Positions 53,546 through 63,200 of a DNA stretch of 64,000 nt are shown here, piece after piece (positions within the stretch are counted from its first letter, which is position 1; every line of letters begins with the position of its first letter). The stretch is taken from NCBI RefSeq assembly GCF_000974485.1, contig NZ_BBOM01000011.1:372001-436000 (forward strand), written 5' to 3'. The translations under genes and the position numbers were made by a program. The DNA is from Streptomyces sp. NBRC 109706. Its GTDB lineage: Bacteria; Actinomycetota; Actinomycetes; Streptomycetales; Streptomycetaceae. The notes under the pieces are model-generated. The model saw only the letters and a program-made list of their open reading frames with translations. It was not told the DNA's origin and searched no databases.

Positions 53546-54733
53546 GTGTTCCGCTTGCGAAATATTCTGGTGGCCGCGGTCGCGAGCGCGGTCGTGGCGA
53601 CGGGATTCACCGCCCTGGGCCCCGCGCCCGAGGCGGAGGCCGTGCCCGACACCATTCCGCTTACCATCACCAACAACTCAGGGCGTGACGAGCCCGTCTA
53701 CCTCTACAACCTGGGCACCGAGCTGAGCAGCGGTCGGTTGGGCTACGCCGACGCGGACGGCACGTTCCACCCCTGGACGGGTGGTGGGAGCCCGCCGGTG
53801 CCGGCGCCGGACGCGTCGATTCCCGGGCCCGCCAACGGCGAGACCATCACCATCCAGATGCCGAAGTTCTCCGGCCGGGTCTACTTCGCCGTGGGCGAGA
53901 AGCTGCACTTCGCGCTCAGCGAGGACGGGCTGGTGCAGCCGGCGGTCCAGAACCCCGACGACCCCAACCGGAACATCCGGTTCAACTGGTCGGAGTACAC
54001 GCTCAACGACGCCGGCCTGTGGATGAACAGCACGCAGGTGGACATGTTCACCGCGCCGTACTCGGTGGGCGTGCGGGAGTCCAACGGCACGGTGAGGACC
54101 ACCGGGGAGTTGAAGCCCGGTGGCTACCAGGCGGTCTTCGACGGTGTGCGCGAGGCCGGTTGGGGCGATCTGGTGCACTCGGGCCCGGACGGGGAGCCGT
54201 TGCGGGTGCTGTCCCCGGGGCACGGCGTGGGCACCGGCGATGTGCCGGCCGACGTGCTCGGCGACTACATCGACCGGGTGTGGGACCACTACGCGTCCGC
54301 GACGTTGACCGTCACGCCGTTCTCGCACGAGCCCGACACCAAGTACTACGGGACCGTCGAGGGCGGGGTGATGAACTTCAGGGACGGCTCGGGCGCGGTG
54401 GTCACCAGCTTCGAGAAGCCGGACTCGGACAGCGTCTTCGGCTGCTACAAGCTGCTGGACGCGCCCAACGACCTGGTTCGTGGCCCGCTGTCCCGCACGC
54501 TGTGCGCCGCGTTCAACCGGACCACGCTGTTGACCAACTCCGAGCAGCCCGACCAGGACAACTCGGGCTTCTACCAGGACAGCGTGACCAACCACTACGC
54601 CCGCGAGGTCCACGAGGCGATGGTGGACGGCAGGGCGTACGCGTTCGCGTTCGACGACGTCGGCGCCCATGAGTCGCTGGTGCACGACGGCGATCCGGCC
54701 GAGGCGTTCATGACGTTCCTGCCGTACGACTGA
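53546..54733 (+). CDS. Secreted GH64 endo-beta-1,3-glucanase
   Basis: 395 residues from GTG 53546 with AAGGAGG 6 bases upstream. Signal peptide FRLRNILVAAVASAVVATGFTALGPAPEAEA. The mature protein is a thaumatin-like/GH64 catalytic unit: IPLTITNNSGRDEPVYLYNLGTELSSGRLGYADADGTFHPW, MPKFSGRVYFAVGEKLHF, FNWSEYTLNDAGLWMNSTQVDMFTAPYSV (family signature WxNxxQVD region), and PFSHEPDTKYYGTVEGGVMNF. GH64 enzymes cut beta-1,3-glucan to laminaripentaose and lyse fungal walls. No carbohydrate-binding module is attached. Regulated by the twin operator upstream. Confidence 0.9.
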   Translation: MFRLRNILVAAVASAVVATGFTALGPAPEAEAVPDTIPLTITNNSGRDEPVYLYNLGTELSSGRLGYADADGTFHPWTGGGSPPVPAPDASIPGPANGETITIQMPKFSGRVYFAVGEKLHFALSEDGLVQPAVQNPDDPNRNIRFNWSEYTLNDAGLWMNSTQVDMFTAPYSVGVRESNGTVRTTGELKPGGYQAVFDGVREAGWGDLVHSGPDGEPLRVLSPGHGVGTGDVPADVLGDYIDRVWDHYASATLTVTPFSHEPDTKYYGTVEGGVMNFRDGSGAVVTSFEKPDSDSVFGCYKLLDAPNDLVRGPLSRTLCAAFNRTTLLTNSEQPDQDNSGFYQDSVTNHYAREVHEAMVDGRAYAFAFDDVGAHESLVHDGDPAEAFMTFLPYD

Positions 54734-54750
54734 GCACGACCGAGTGCCTG

Positions 54751-54792
54751 CCGCTCCCGGTGGACGGGTGACGTTCCGTCCACCGGGAGCGG
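54751..54792. terminator. Strong 17-bp perfect hairpin terminator
   Basis: CCGCTCCCGGTGGACGG pairs without a mismatch with CCGTCCACCGGGAGCGG around an 8-base loop, between the convergent GH64 and Rieske genes; the best terminator in the window. Confidence 0.85.
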
Positions 54793-54804
54793 GCGCTTCG
54801 GCGG

Positions 54805-55230
54805 TCAGCCCCGCAGGATGGTCCCGTCCCGCACCGTGATCGTCTCCGAGGTCAGCGGTGTGGTGGCCGGGCCCTCCAGCACGGTGCCGTCGGCGATGTC
54901 GAACCGGGAACCGTGACAGGTGCAGTTGATGGACCCGTCGGCCACCTCGGCGACCGGGCAGCCCTGGTGGGGGCAGATGGCCGAGAAGGCCGCGAAGGCG
55001 CCTTCGGCCGGCTGGGTCACCACCAGCTGCTGGTCGCTGAGGATCTTTCCGCCGCCGACCGGGATCTCCTCCGTGGTGGCCAACTCCTCGCCGTCTCCGC
55101 CGTCTCCGCCGTCTCCGCCGCCTCCGCCGTTGCCGTTGCCGTCGTCAGAGCCGCAGGCGGCCAGCGCCGCCGCGAGCCCCGCCGCACCCGCCACCACCGC
55201 CGCCCTGCGCGTGGTCACCGGACCGTTCAT
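54805..55230 (-). CDS. Rieske [2Fe-2S] lipoprotein, Tat-type signal
   Basis: 141 residues from ATG 55230. N-terminus MNGPVTTRRAAVVAGAAGLAAALAACGS has twin Arg and a lipobox (LAAC), so it is probably exported folded by Tat and lipid-anchored. A Gly/Asp repeat linker (three GGD units) leads to a Rieske domain: FAAFSAICPHQGCPV (Cys-x-His) and INCTCHGSRFDIADGTVLEGPA (Cys-x2-His). It is a one-domain electron carrier at the membrane surface; the partner is unknown and no cytochrome or oxygenase gene is adjacent. Confidence 0.9.
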   Translation of the reverse strand: MNGPVTTRRAAVVAGAAGLAAALAACGSDDGNGNGGGGGDGGDGGDGEELATTEEIPVGGGKILSDQQLVVTQPAEGAFAAFSAICPHQGCPVAEVADGSINCTCHGSRFDIADGTVLEGPATTPLTSETITVRDGTILRG

Positions 55231-56124
55231 CGTGCATCCCCTTTCATGGGCAACTTCCACAGACAACTCTCGTGGACAACTTCCGTGCACAACCGTGGGG
55301 AACGCCGCGGTCCCTACCGTGGCCCCGCTGGTCCGTCCCGCCTACCCAGCCGCCGTGAGGGTAGCCGAGGGTGCCCCGCGCGGGGGCGTTCCGCGCCACG
55401 GGTCCGTCCGGGTAGGGGCGTCCGAACCGCCCGGTGGCACGAGGGTTTTGGCCAAGTCGACGGCCGGCCGGGCGGCCCGGAACGTGCGGTTCTCGGTGGG
55501 CCCGCCGCGCTCCCCGGCCTTCCGAACGTGAACGCGGCGGCGGACATCGTCGGCTTCGTGGGTACGGAAGGTTCGTTCAGATTTCATGTCGGGCCGGGGA
55601 CGGGTGCTCCGGGCGGGGGTGCGGTCCGGGGGGCAAGGTGTGGTGAGTCCTCTCGGCGGGTGGCGTGAGGGGCTTGACCGGGGGCGAGGTTGTGCCCGGA
55701 GCAGACAGCGAACGGGCCCGTTCAGGCCCGAAACGGGCATCCGGCGGGCGAGGTGACCGGCGGGTATCGCCGGTGGTTCGACGCGTCGAACATTCCGTTT
55801 GAAATGTTTGCGGGCGCGAAGTTCTTTTACCGTCGGCTGATGGGCGGCGCGGTTCTGCTTGGCGAAGGCGAACAGCGGGATGATCGGTGGCGGCCGGACC
55901 CGCCAGTAGGGTGCGTCGGTGGGGCTGTTGACCCGCGCCCCGAATTCCCGCAGAAAAGTGGGGTGGTGCGGGCCGTGGGACAGCCGTTACCGTCGAACCA
56001 GATTCGGATTGCGGACCTCCTTGACAAGTCCGCGCTGTATTCGGTCATTCCGGGCGTCGCACGATTGACTTCCGAGTCGAGCCGCATGGCACTCTCATAG
56101 TCCACGCGAAGAGGACAAGGTCCA
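55231..56124. other. 894-bp intergenic region before the PAS-LuxR gene
   Basis: No convincing gene was seen. The only sizeable plus-strand frame (55690-56100) has weak codon bias, no RBS and a mixed composition. The right part (from about 55780) is lower in GC and carries the palindrome described separately, so it is probably a long regulatory region for the PAS-LuxR activator. It may also be the left border of the polyketide cluster. Confidence 0.5.
55776..55791. promoter_or_regulatory. Perfect 16-bp palindrome upstream of the PAS-LuxR activator
   Basis: GTTCGACGCGTCGAAC. Its half-site GTTCGAC recurs three times in direct orientation in front of the PKS gene (57198-57226), pointing to one regulator for both promoters. 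Confidence 0.55.
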
Positions 56125-56823
56125 GTGACACATGAGGTAGAGTCCCGCCCCGCCGAGTTGACACATTCGGTGCACGGGCTGGGAGCGACCCAGACCATCG
56201 ACTACGCTCAAGTCGCGCTTGCCATCCTCCAGTACTCCGGATTATGCATCGCGAACCTCGACCCCGAGTTGCGTCTCGTGGAGGCCAACAACGAATTCGT
56301 CCACCACGTCTCGGGAACGTCCGCAAGCTTATCCGGGCGAAGTTTCCTCGACTTCCTCAATCCCGGCACGCAGGAGCAGGCCCGGCGCCACTTCGGCAGG
56401 CTCGCCAGCGGTCAACGCTCCGCGTTCACCGACTACCTGGTCGGGGTCAGCCTGCAGGGAGGGCAGTTCACCGGGCATCTCACCGCCATCGCCAACCACT
56501 CCGACACGGGCCGGATGAGCGGCGTGACCGTGATCGTCCAGCCGGACGGTGCCTCGGCGGAGCCGCCGAGACCCGTCAGAAAGAACCGGGCGCTCAACCC
56601 GCTGGACGCCCGTATCCTCGAAGGCATCGCCGCCGGTGCCTCCACCATCCAACTGGCCGCGAAACTGCACCTGAGCCGGCAGGGAATCGAGTACCGCGTA
56701 TCGTCGCTGCTGCGCAAGCACCGCGTTCCCAACCGTGCCGCTCTCGTATCCAGGGCCTATGCCACGGGCGTTCTCACCATCGGCGCCTGGCCGCCCTCCG
56801 TGAGGCCGGAATTCATCGAGTGA
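56125..56823 (+). CDS. PAS-LuxR family pathway activator (PimM-like) with two TTA codons
   Basis: 232 residues from GTG 56125. PAS domain (about 28-140): AQVALAILQYSGLCIANLDPELRLVEANNEFVHHVSGTSASLSGRSFLDFLNPGTQEQARRHFGRLASGQRSAFTDYLVG. LuxR HTH (about 155-220): RALNPLDARILEGIAAGASTIQLAAKLHLSRQGIEYRVSSLLRKHRVPNRAALVSRAYATGVL. This two-domain layout is that of PimM and its relatives, activators of polyene macrolide clusters. Leu40 (56242-56244) and Leu69 (56329-56331) are encoded by TTA, read in Streptomyces by the bldA tRNA, so expression is probably tied to development. It stands directly before the type I PKS. Confidence 0.93.
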   Translation: MTHEVESRPAELTHSVHGLGATQTIDYAQVALAILQYSGLCIANLDPELRLVEANNEFVHHVSGTSASLSGRSFLDFLNPGTQEQARRHFGRLASGQRSAFTDYLVGVSLQGGQFTGHLTAIANHSDTGRMSGVTVIVQPDGASAEPPRPVRKNRALNPLDARILEGIAAGASTIQLAAKLHLSRQGIEYRVSSLLRKHRVPNRAALVSRAYATGVLTIGAWPPSVRPEFIE

Positions 56824-57157
56824 GCATGGACGGCCCACCGGCCGGGCGGTTCCGCGGCGTTTTTCCCCCGCCCCGGACCCGCGCCCGGACCGGTGGGCTT
56901 TCCGCGTTCACGGGCACGACGGCGGAATGACATCGCGCCGTAACACACGCAGATGCTTCGGGCATATTCACCGGCACCGCTTTCCGGCGGCACGCGCCCA
57001 CCGGATACCGCGCCGGGGCATAGCCATGCCCGGATGTGCCCGAATGGCAGGCCACTTACCCGAGGCGGACGCCCTTTCGGCTATCGGGCGCGGGTCTCCC
57101 ACGGTAGGCGCATCGCCCCCGCCACCGCCAGCGTGCCCGGACCAGCCGGCCGGAACA

Positions 57158-57173
57158 CTAGTAATTTCCGCGC
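57158..57173. promoter_or_regulatory. Possible PAS-LuxR operator upstream of the PKS
   Basis: CTAGTAATTTCCGCGC matches 11 of 16 positions of the PimM consensus CTVGGGAWWTCCCBAG, with the left CTAG and central ATTTCC conserved. It lies 125-140 bases before the PKS start codon, in the 474-base gene-free gap. Confidence 0.4.
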
Positions 57174-57197
57174 TCGCCAGCCGGTACAAACGACCTT

Positions 57198-57234
57198 GTT
57201 CGACGTTCGACCGATCTTTGTTCGACCAACGACC
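57198..57234 (+). promoter_or_regulatory. Heptamer direct repeats (22-bp period) in the PKS promoter region
   Basis: GTTCGAC at 57198, 57205 and 57220. As TTCGACG/TTCGACC then TTCGACC/AACGACC, the pairs repeat with a 22-base period. SARP-type activators bind heptameric direct repeats with 11- or 22-base periodicity, so this is a plausible SARP-like or related site about 65-100 bases before the PKS start. Confidence 0.5.
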
Positions 57235-57297
57235 TGTACACGGCGGGCCTGGCGAGCACCAGCCGGCAGCCGTCATGACCCGGACGCGGAAGGTTGT

Positions 57298-60200
57298 GTG
57301 GACCTCATGCGGGACGACGCGATTGCCATCGTCGGCCTCTCCTGCCGACTGCCGGGAGCCGCCGATCCGTCGGCCTTCTGGCGGCTTCTGGCCGACGGGG
57401 CGAGCGGACTCGGCCCCGCCCCCGAAGACCGGTGGGACCCCGAGGAGTTGGGCGACGACCTGCCGCCGTCGGCCCGTGCCCAGCTGCGCCACGCCGGATA
57501 CCTGGAGCGCATCGCCGACTTCGACCCCGCGTTCTTCGGCATCTCGCCGCGCGAGGCCGCCGCCATGGACCCGCAGCAGCGCCTGGTCCTCGAACTCGCC
57601 TGGGAGGCGCTGGAGGACGCGGGCACCGTCCCCACCGCCCTGCGCGCCACCCGCACCGGCGTGTTCGTCGGCGTCATGAACGCCGACTACGCCGATCTGG
57701 TCCACCGTCAGGGCCCGGCGGCCTTCGACGCCCACACCCTGCCGGGGCTCAGCCGGGGCGTCCTGGCCAACCGGGTCTCCTATCTGCTGGGCACCCGTGG
57801 CCCCAGCCTGTCCGTCGACTCGGCGCAGTCGTCCTCGCTGGTGGCCGTTCATCTGGCCGCCGAGAGCCTGCGGCGCGGCGAGTCCACCCTCGCCCTGGCC
57901 GGCGGCGTCAACCTGATGGCCAACCCCGAAAGCACCCTGCTGCCCGCCGAGTTCGGCGGTCTGTCGCCCGACGGCGTCAGCTACACGTTCGACGCCAGGG
58001 CCAACGGCTATGTCCGTGGCGAGGGCGGCGGCCTCGTCGTGCTCAAGCCGCTCGCCGACGCCGTCGCCGCCGGCGACCGCGTCTACTGCGTGCTGCGCGG
58101 CAGCGCCGTCAACAGCGACGGCGCCGGCGCCAACCTCACCGCGCCCGACCAGGACGCGCAACGCGACGTGATCCGCGCCGCCCTCGCCGACGCCGAGGTC
58201 GACCCCGCCGAGGTGCAGTACGTCGAACTCCATGGCACCGGCACGCCCGTCGGCGACCCCGTGGAGGCCGGCGCGCTCGGCGAGGCCGTGGGCACCAGCC
58301 GCCCCGAGCCGCTGCACGTCGGCTCGGCCAAGACCAACATCGGCCATCTGGAGGGCGCCTCCGGCATCGCCGGGCTGCTGAAGACCGCCCTCGCCATCTG
58401 GCGGCGCGCACTGCCGCCGAGCCTCAACTACCAGCGGCCGAACCCCCGTATCCCGTTGGACGCCCTCAACCTCCGCGTTCACACCGCCGCCGGGCCCTGG
58501 CCCGATCCGGCGCGGCCCCTGGTCGCCGGCGTCAGCTCCTTCGGCATGGGCGGCACCAACTGCCATATCGTGCTCGCCCAGCACGCACACGACCCTGCCG
58601 TCCCCGCCGAGGAGGCGGGGAGTCGGACGGCCTTCGCCTGGCCGCTGTCCGGCAGGACCGACCAGGCGCTGCGCGACCAGGCCCGACGACTCCACGCCCG
58701 TCTCGCGGAGCGGCCGGAACCCACCCCCGCCGATATCGGCCTGTCGCTGGCCACCACCCGCGCCACCTTCGAGCACCGCGCCGTCGTCTCCGGCCACGAC
58801 CGCGAACAGTTCCGCACCGCCCTCGACGCGCTCGCCGCCGGCCTGCCCGCGCCCGGCCTTGTCGAGGGCATCGCCGAGGACACCCGCCGCATCGTGTTCG
58901 TGTTCCCGGGACAGGGCGCCCAGTGGGCCGGGATGGGCCGCGAACTCCTCGACGCCGAACCGGCGTTCGCCGCCGAGGCGGAAGCCTGCGACCGCGCCCT
59001 CGCCCCGCTGACCGGCTGGTCGGTGGTGGACGTGCTGCGCGACGCCCCCGGCGCCGCCGACCTCGCCAGGACCGATGTGGTGCAGCCCGTGCTGTTCACC
59101 ATGATGGTCTCGCTGGCCGCCACCTGGCGGGCGCACGGCATCACCCCCGCCGCCGTCGTCGGCCACAGCCAGGGCGAGGTCGCCGCCGCCTACACCGCCG
59201 GTGCGCTCAGCCTCGCCGACGCCGCCCGCATCGTCGCCCTGCGCAGCCGCGCCGCGGCCACCACCGCCGGCCAGGGCGGCATGGGCTCCGTGCTGCTGCC
59301 CGCCGAGGAGGTGCAGCGCCTGCTCGACGAACGGTCGTCGCCGCTGGTCATCGCCGCCGTCAACGGGCCAGCCGCCTGCGCCGTCTCCGGCCCGCCGGAC
59401 GAACTCGACGCCCTGATCGCCGATCTCGTCGCCGCCGGCACCCGCGCCCGCCGCGTCCCCGGCGTCGCCATCGCCAGCCACTCGCCGCAGGTCGACGCGC
59501 TACGGGAGCGGATCACCAGCGACCTCGCCGGCATCGCCCCCCGCACCGGCACCGTCCCGTTCTACTCCACCGTCACCGGCGGGCGGCTCGACACCGCCGC
59601 GCTCGACACCGACTACTGGTACCGCAACATGCGTGACCGCGTGGAGTTCGCCGCCGCCACCGACGCGCTTCTCGCCGACGGCCACGACCTGTTCATCGAA
59701 AGCAGCTCCCATCCGGTGCTCGCCGGCCCGACCCAGGACAGCGTCCAACGGGCCGGGGCACGCGCCGACTACCTCGGCACGCTCCGCCGGGATCGCGGCG
59801 GCCGCGACCAACTCCTCGCCGCGCTGGGCGAGTCCCATGTCCGGGGCGCGCCCGTCGACTGGGCCTCCACCGTCCCGCCCGGCACCGCCCGCCGCGTCGA
59901 CCTGCCCACCTACGCCTTCCAACGGCAGCGGTACTGGACCGGCCAGGCCGCCCCGCGCCCCGCACCGGCCGCCGCACGGCACACCGGGCCGGCCGCGCCC
60001 GACGCGACCGCCGCCCCCGGCCACGAGTCGGCGCTGCGCCGCCGCCTCGCCGACCAGGACCGCCCCGCGCAGGAGGTCGCCGAGGAGTTCGTCCGCTCCC
60101 ATATCGCCGCCATCCTCGGCTACCAGGACCACGAGGCCGTCCCGCCGGGCCGCCCGTTCAAGGCCCTCGGCTTCGACTCCGGGATGTCCGTCGAACTGCG

Positions 60201-63200
60201 CAACGCCCTGTCCTCCGCCGCTGGCACGGAGCTGTCGTCCACGCTCCTCTTCGACCACCCGACGCCGGGAGCCGTCGCCACCCACCTGGTGGCCCGCCTC
60301 CTCGGCGACGACCCCGCCGCCTCCGCGCCGGTCGTTGTCCGTTCCGGTGGGGGTGCGGACGAGCCGTTGGCGATTGTGGGGATCGGTTGTCGGTTGCCGG
60401 GTGGGGTGGGTTCGCCTGAGGAGTTGTGGCGGTTGGTGGTGGAGGGGCGGGATGCGATGGGGCCGTTTCCGGTCGATCGTGGTTGGGAGGAGCCCGATGG
60501 TTCGTTCGCGGCCGTGGCCGGGTTTCTGGATGATGTGGCGGGTTTTGACGCGGAGTTCTTCGGTATCGCGCCGCGTGAGGCGTTGGGTATGGATCCGCAG
60601 CAGCGGTTGTTGTTGGAGACGTCCTGGGAGGCGTTGGAACGGGCGGGTATCGACCCGGCCGGGCTGCGCGGCAGCCACACCGGCGTCTTCGTCGGCGCGA
60701 TGGCACAGGACTACGGGCCCCGGATGTACGAGGCCGAGGACGATCTCCGTGGCTTCCTCCTCACCGGCAACAGCCCCAGCGTGGCGTCGGGCCGGCTCGC
60801 CTATGTGTACGGGCTTGAGGGACCGGCGTTGACGGTGGACACGGCGTGTTCGTCGTCGTTGGTCGCGTTGCATCTGGCCGGTCAGGCGTTGCGTGCCGGG
60901 GAGTGCGATCTGGCGTTGGTCGGCGGCGCGATGGTGCTTGCCTCGCCGGGGATGTTCCTCGAGTTCGCCCGGCAGGGTGGCCTGGCCGGTGACGGGCGGT
61001 GCAAGTCGTTCTCGGAGGCGGCCGATGGCACGGGTTGGGCCGAGGGCGCCGGGATGCTGGTGGTCGAGCGGTTGTCGGACGCGCGGGCGCGTGGGCACCG
61101 GGTGTTGGCGGTGGTACGCGGCTCCGCCGTCAACCAGGACGGCGCGTCCAACGGCCTGACCGCGCCCAACGGACCCTCACAGCAACGCGTCATCCGACAG
61201 GCACTCGCCGCCGCCGGCCTGACGGCGGCCGATGTCGACGCGGTCGAGGCCCATGGCACCGGCACCAGGCTCGGCGACCCGATCGAGGCGCAGGCGCTCC
61301 TCGCGACCTATGGCCAGGACCGGCCCGAGGACCGGCCGCTGTGGCTGGGCTCGCTCAAGTCCAATATCGGCCATACCCAGGCCGCCGCCGGCGTCGCCGG
61401 TGTGATCAAGATGGTGGAGGCGCTGCGCCACCGGACCCTGCCGCGAACCCTGCATGTCGACGCGCCCTCCCCCCGGGTCGACTGGACCACCGGCCGGGTC
61501 CGACTCCTCACCGAGGCCCGCCCCTGGACCGTTGAGGACGGGGCGGTCCGCCGCGCCGGAATCTCCTCCTTCGGCATCAGCGGAACCAACGCACATGTGA
61601 TCATCGAACAGGCCCCCGACGACCCGCACGCCGACGACGCCGACCACGACGGAACGCCGCACCAGGGGGTGCTCCCGCTGATCGTGTCGGGCCGGTCGGC
61701 CACGGCGGTCGGCGCCCTGGCGACCCGGGTCGCCGAGCTGCTGCGCGGCGCCGCCGACCCGGTCGGCGTGGCCGCCGGACTCGCCGGCCGAAGCCCGTTC
61801 GCCCACCGCGCCGTCGTCCTGGGCACGAACCGCGAGGAACTGACCGCGGGGCTGGAGGGCGTGGCACGCGGCGAAACCCCGGCCAACGCCGCCTCCGGCA
61901 CGGTCGGCCGGGCCGGACGCGTCGGGTTCGTGTTCCCGGGACAGGGCGCCCAGTGGGCCGGGATGGCGGTCGAACTGGCCCGCACCTCCGAGGTGTTCCG
62001 CACCCGCCTCGACGCCTGCGCCGAAGCGCTGGCCCCCTTTGTCGACTGGTCGCTCGACGAGGTCCTGGCCGCCGCCCCCGACACCGGGCCGCTGGAACGC
62101 GTCGACGTGGTGCAGCCCGCGCTGTGGGCCGTCATGGTGTCGCTCGCCGACACGTGGCGGTCGTTCGGCGTGGCGCCCGACGCGGTGGTGGGGCACTCCC
62201 AGGGCGAGATCGCCGCGGCCGTCGTGGCCGGCGGCCTGACACTCGACGACGGCGCGCGGGTCGTGGCGCTGCGGTCCCGCGTCATCGCCGAACTGGCCGC
62301 CGCCGGCGCGATGTTGTCGGTCGCACAGCCCGTGGCGGAGGTCGAGGAACTGCTGCGCCGCTGGGACGGCCGGGTGTCGGTCGCGGCCGTCAACGGGCCC
62401 GGCGCGGTCGTGGTCAGCGGCGATGTCGGGGCCGTCAGGGAAGTGCGCGACGCATGCCTGGCGGCCAAGGTCAGGGCCCGCCTCATCCCCGTCGACTACG
62501 CCTCGCACTCCGCCCATGTCGAAGCCCTCCGCGACCGCATCCTCGCCGACCTCGCCCCCATCAGGCCGGTCTCCGGCACCATCCCGCTGTACTCCTCCGT
62601 CACCGCGTCCGTCGTCGACACCGCCGACATGGACGCCGCCTACTGGTACCGGAACCTGCGGGGCACCGTCGACTTCGCCGGCGCCACCACGGCCATGCTG
62701 CGCGACGGATACGGCACGTTCGTCGAATGCTCCCCGCACCCTGTGCTGACGGCGGCCGTCGAAAGCAGCGTCGAGGCGGCCGACGCCCAGGCGCTGGTGA
62801 TCGGCTCGCTGCGCCGGGACGACGGCGGAATGCCACGGTTCGCCCACAGCCTGGCCACCGCGTTCGTCCACGGCCTTCCCGTCGACCTCGGCCCGCTGCT
62901 CCCGCCCGGCACCCGGCCGGCCGAAGGACTGCCGACCTACCCGTTCCAACGCGAGCGCTACTGGATCGGCCCGCGCACCTCCGCGACCGGCACCCCGGCC
63001 GGACAGGCCGCGTCCGCCCACCCGTTCCTCGACGCCGCCGTCGACCTCGCCGACGACGCCGGCCTCGTCCTCACCGGCGGCCTGTCCACGCGGACCCACC
63101 CGTGGCTGGACGACCACGCGGTACGGGGACGGACCGTGCTGCCCGGCACCGCGCTGGCCGAACTGGCCCTGCACGCCGCCGACCAGGTGGGCAGCCCGAC

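Noticed and set aside
55690..56100. Small plus-strand open frame of 136 codons
   Set aside because: Poor third-position bias, no RBS, no recognisable motif; more likely part of the regulatory region of the PAS-LuxR gene.
56968..59481. Open frame of 837 codons on the minus strand
   Set aside because: Antisense to the PKS loading module, which carries all expected active-site motifs.
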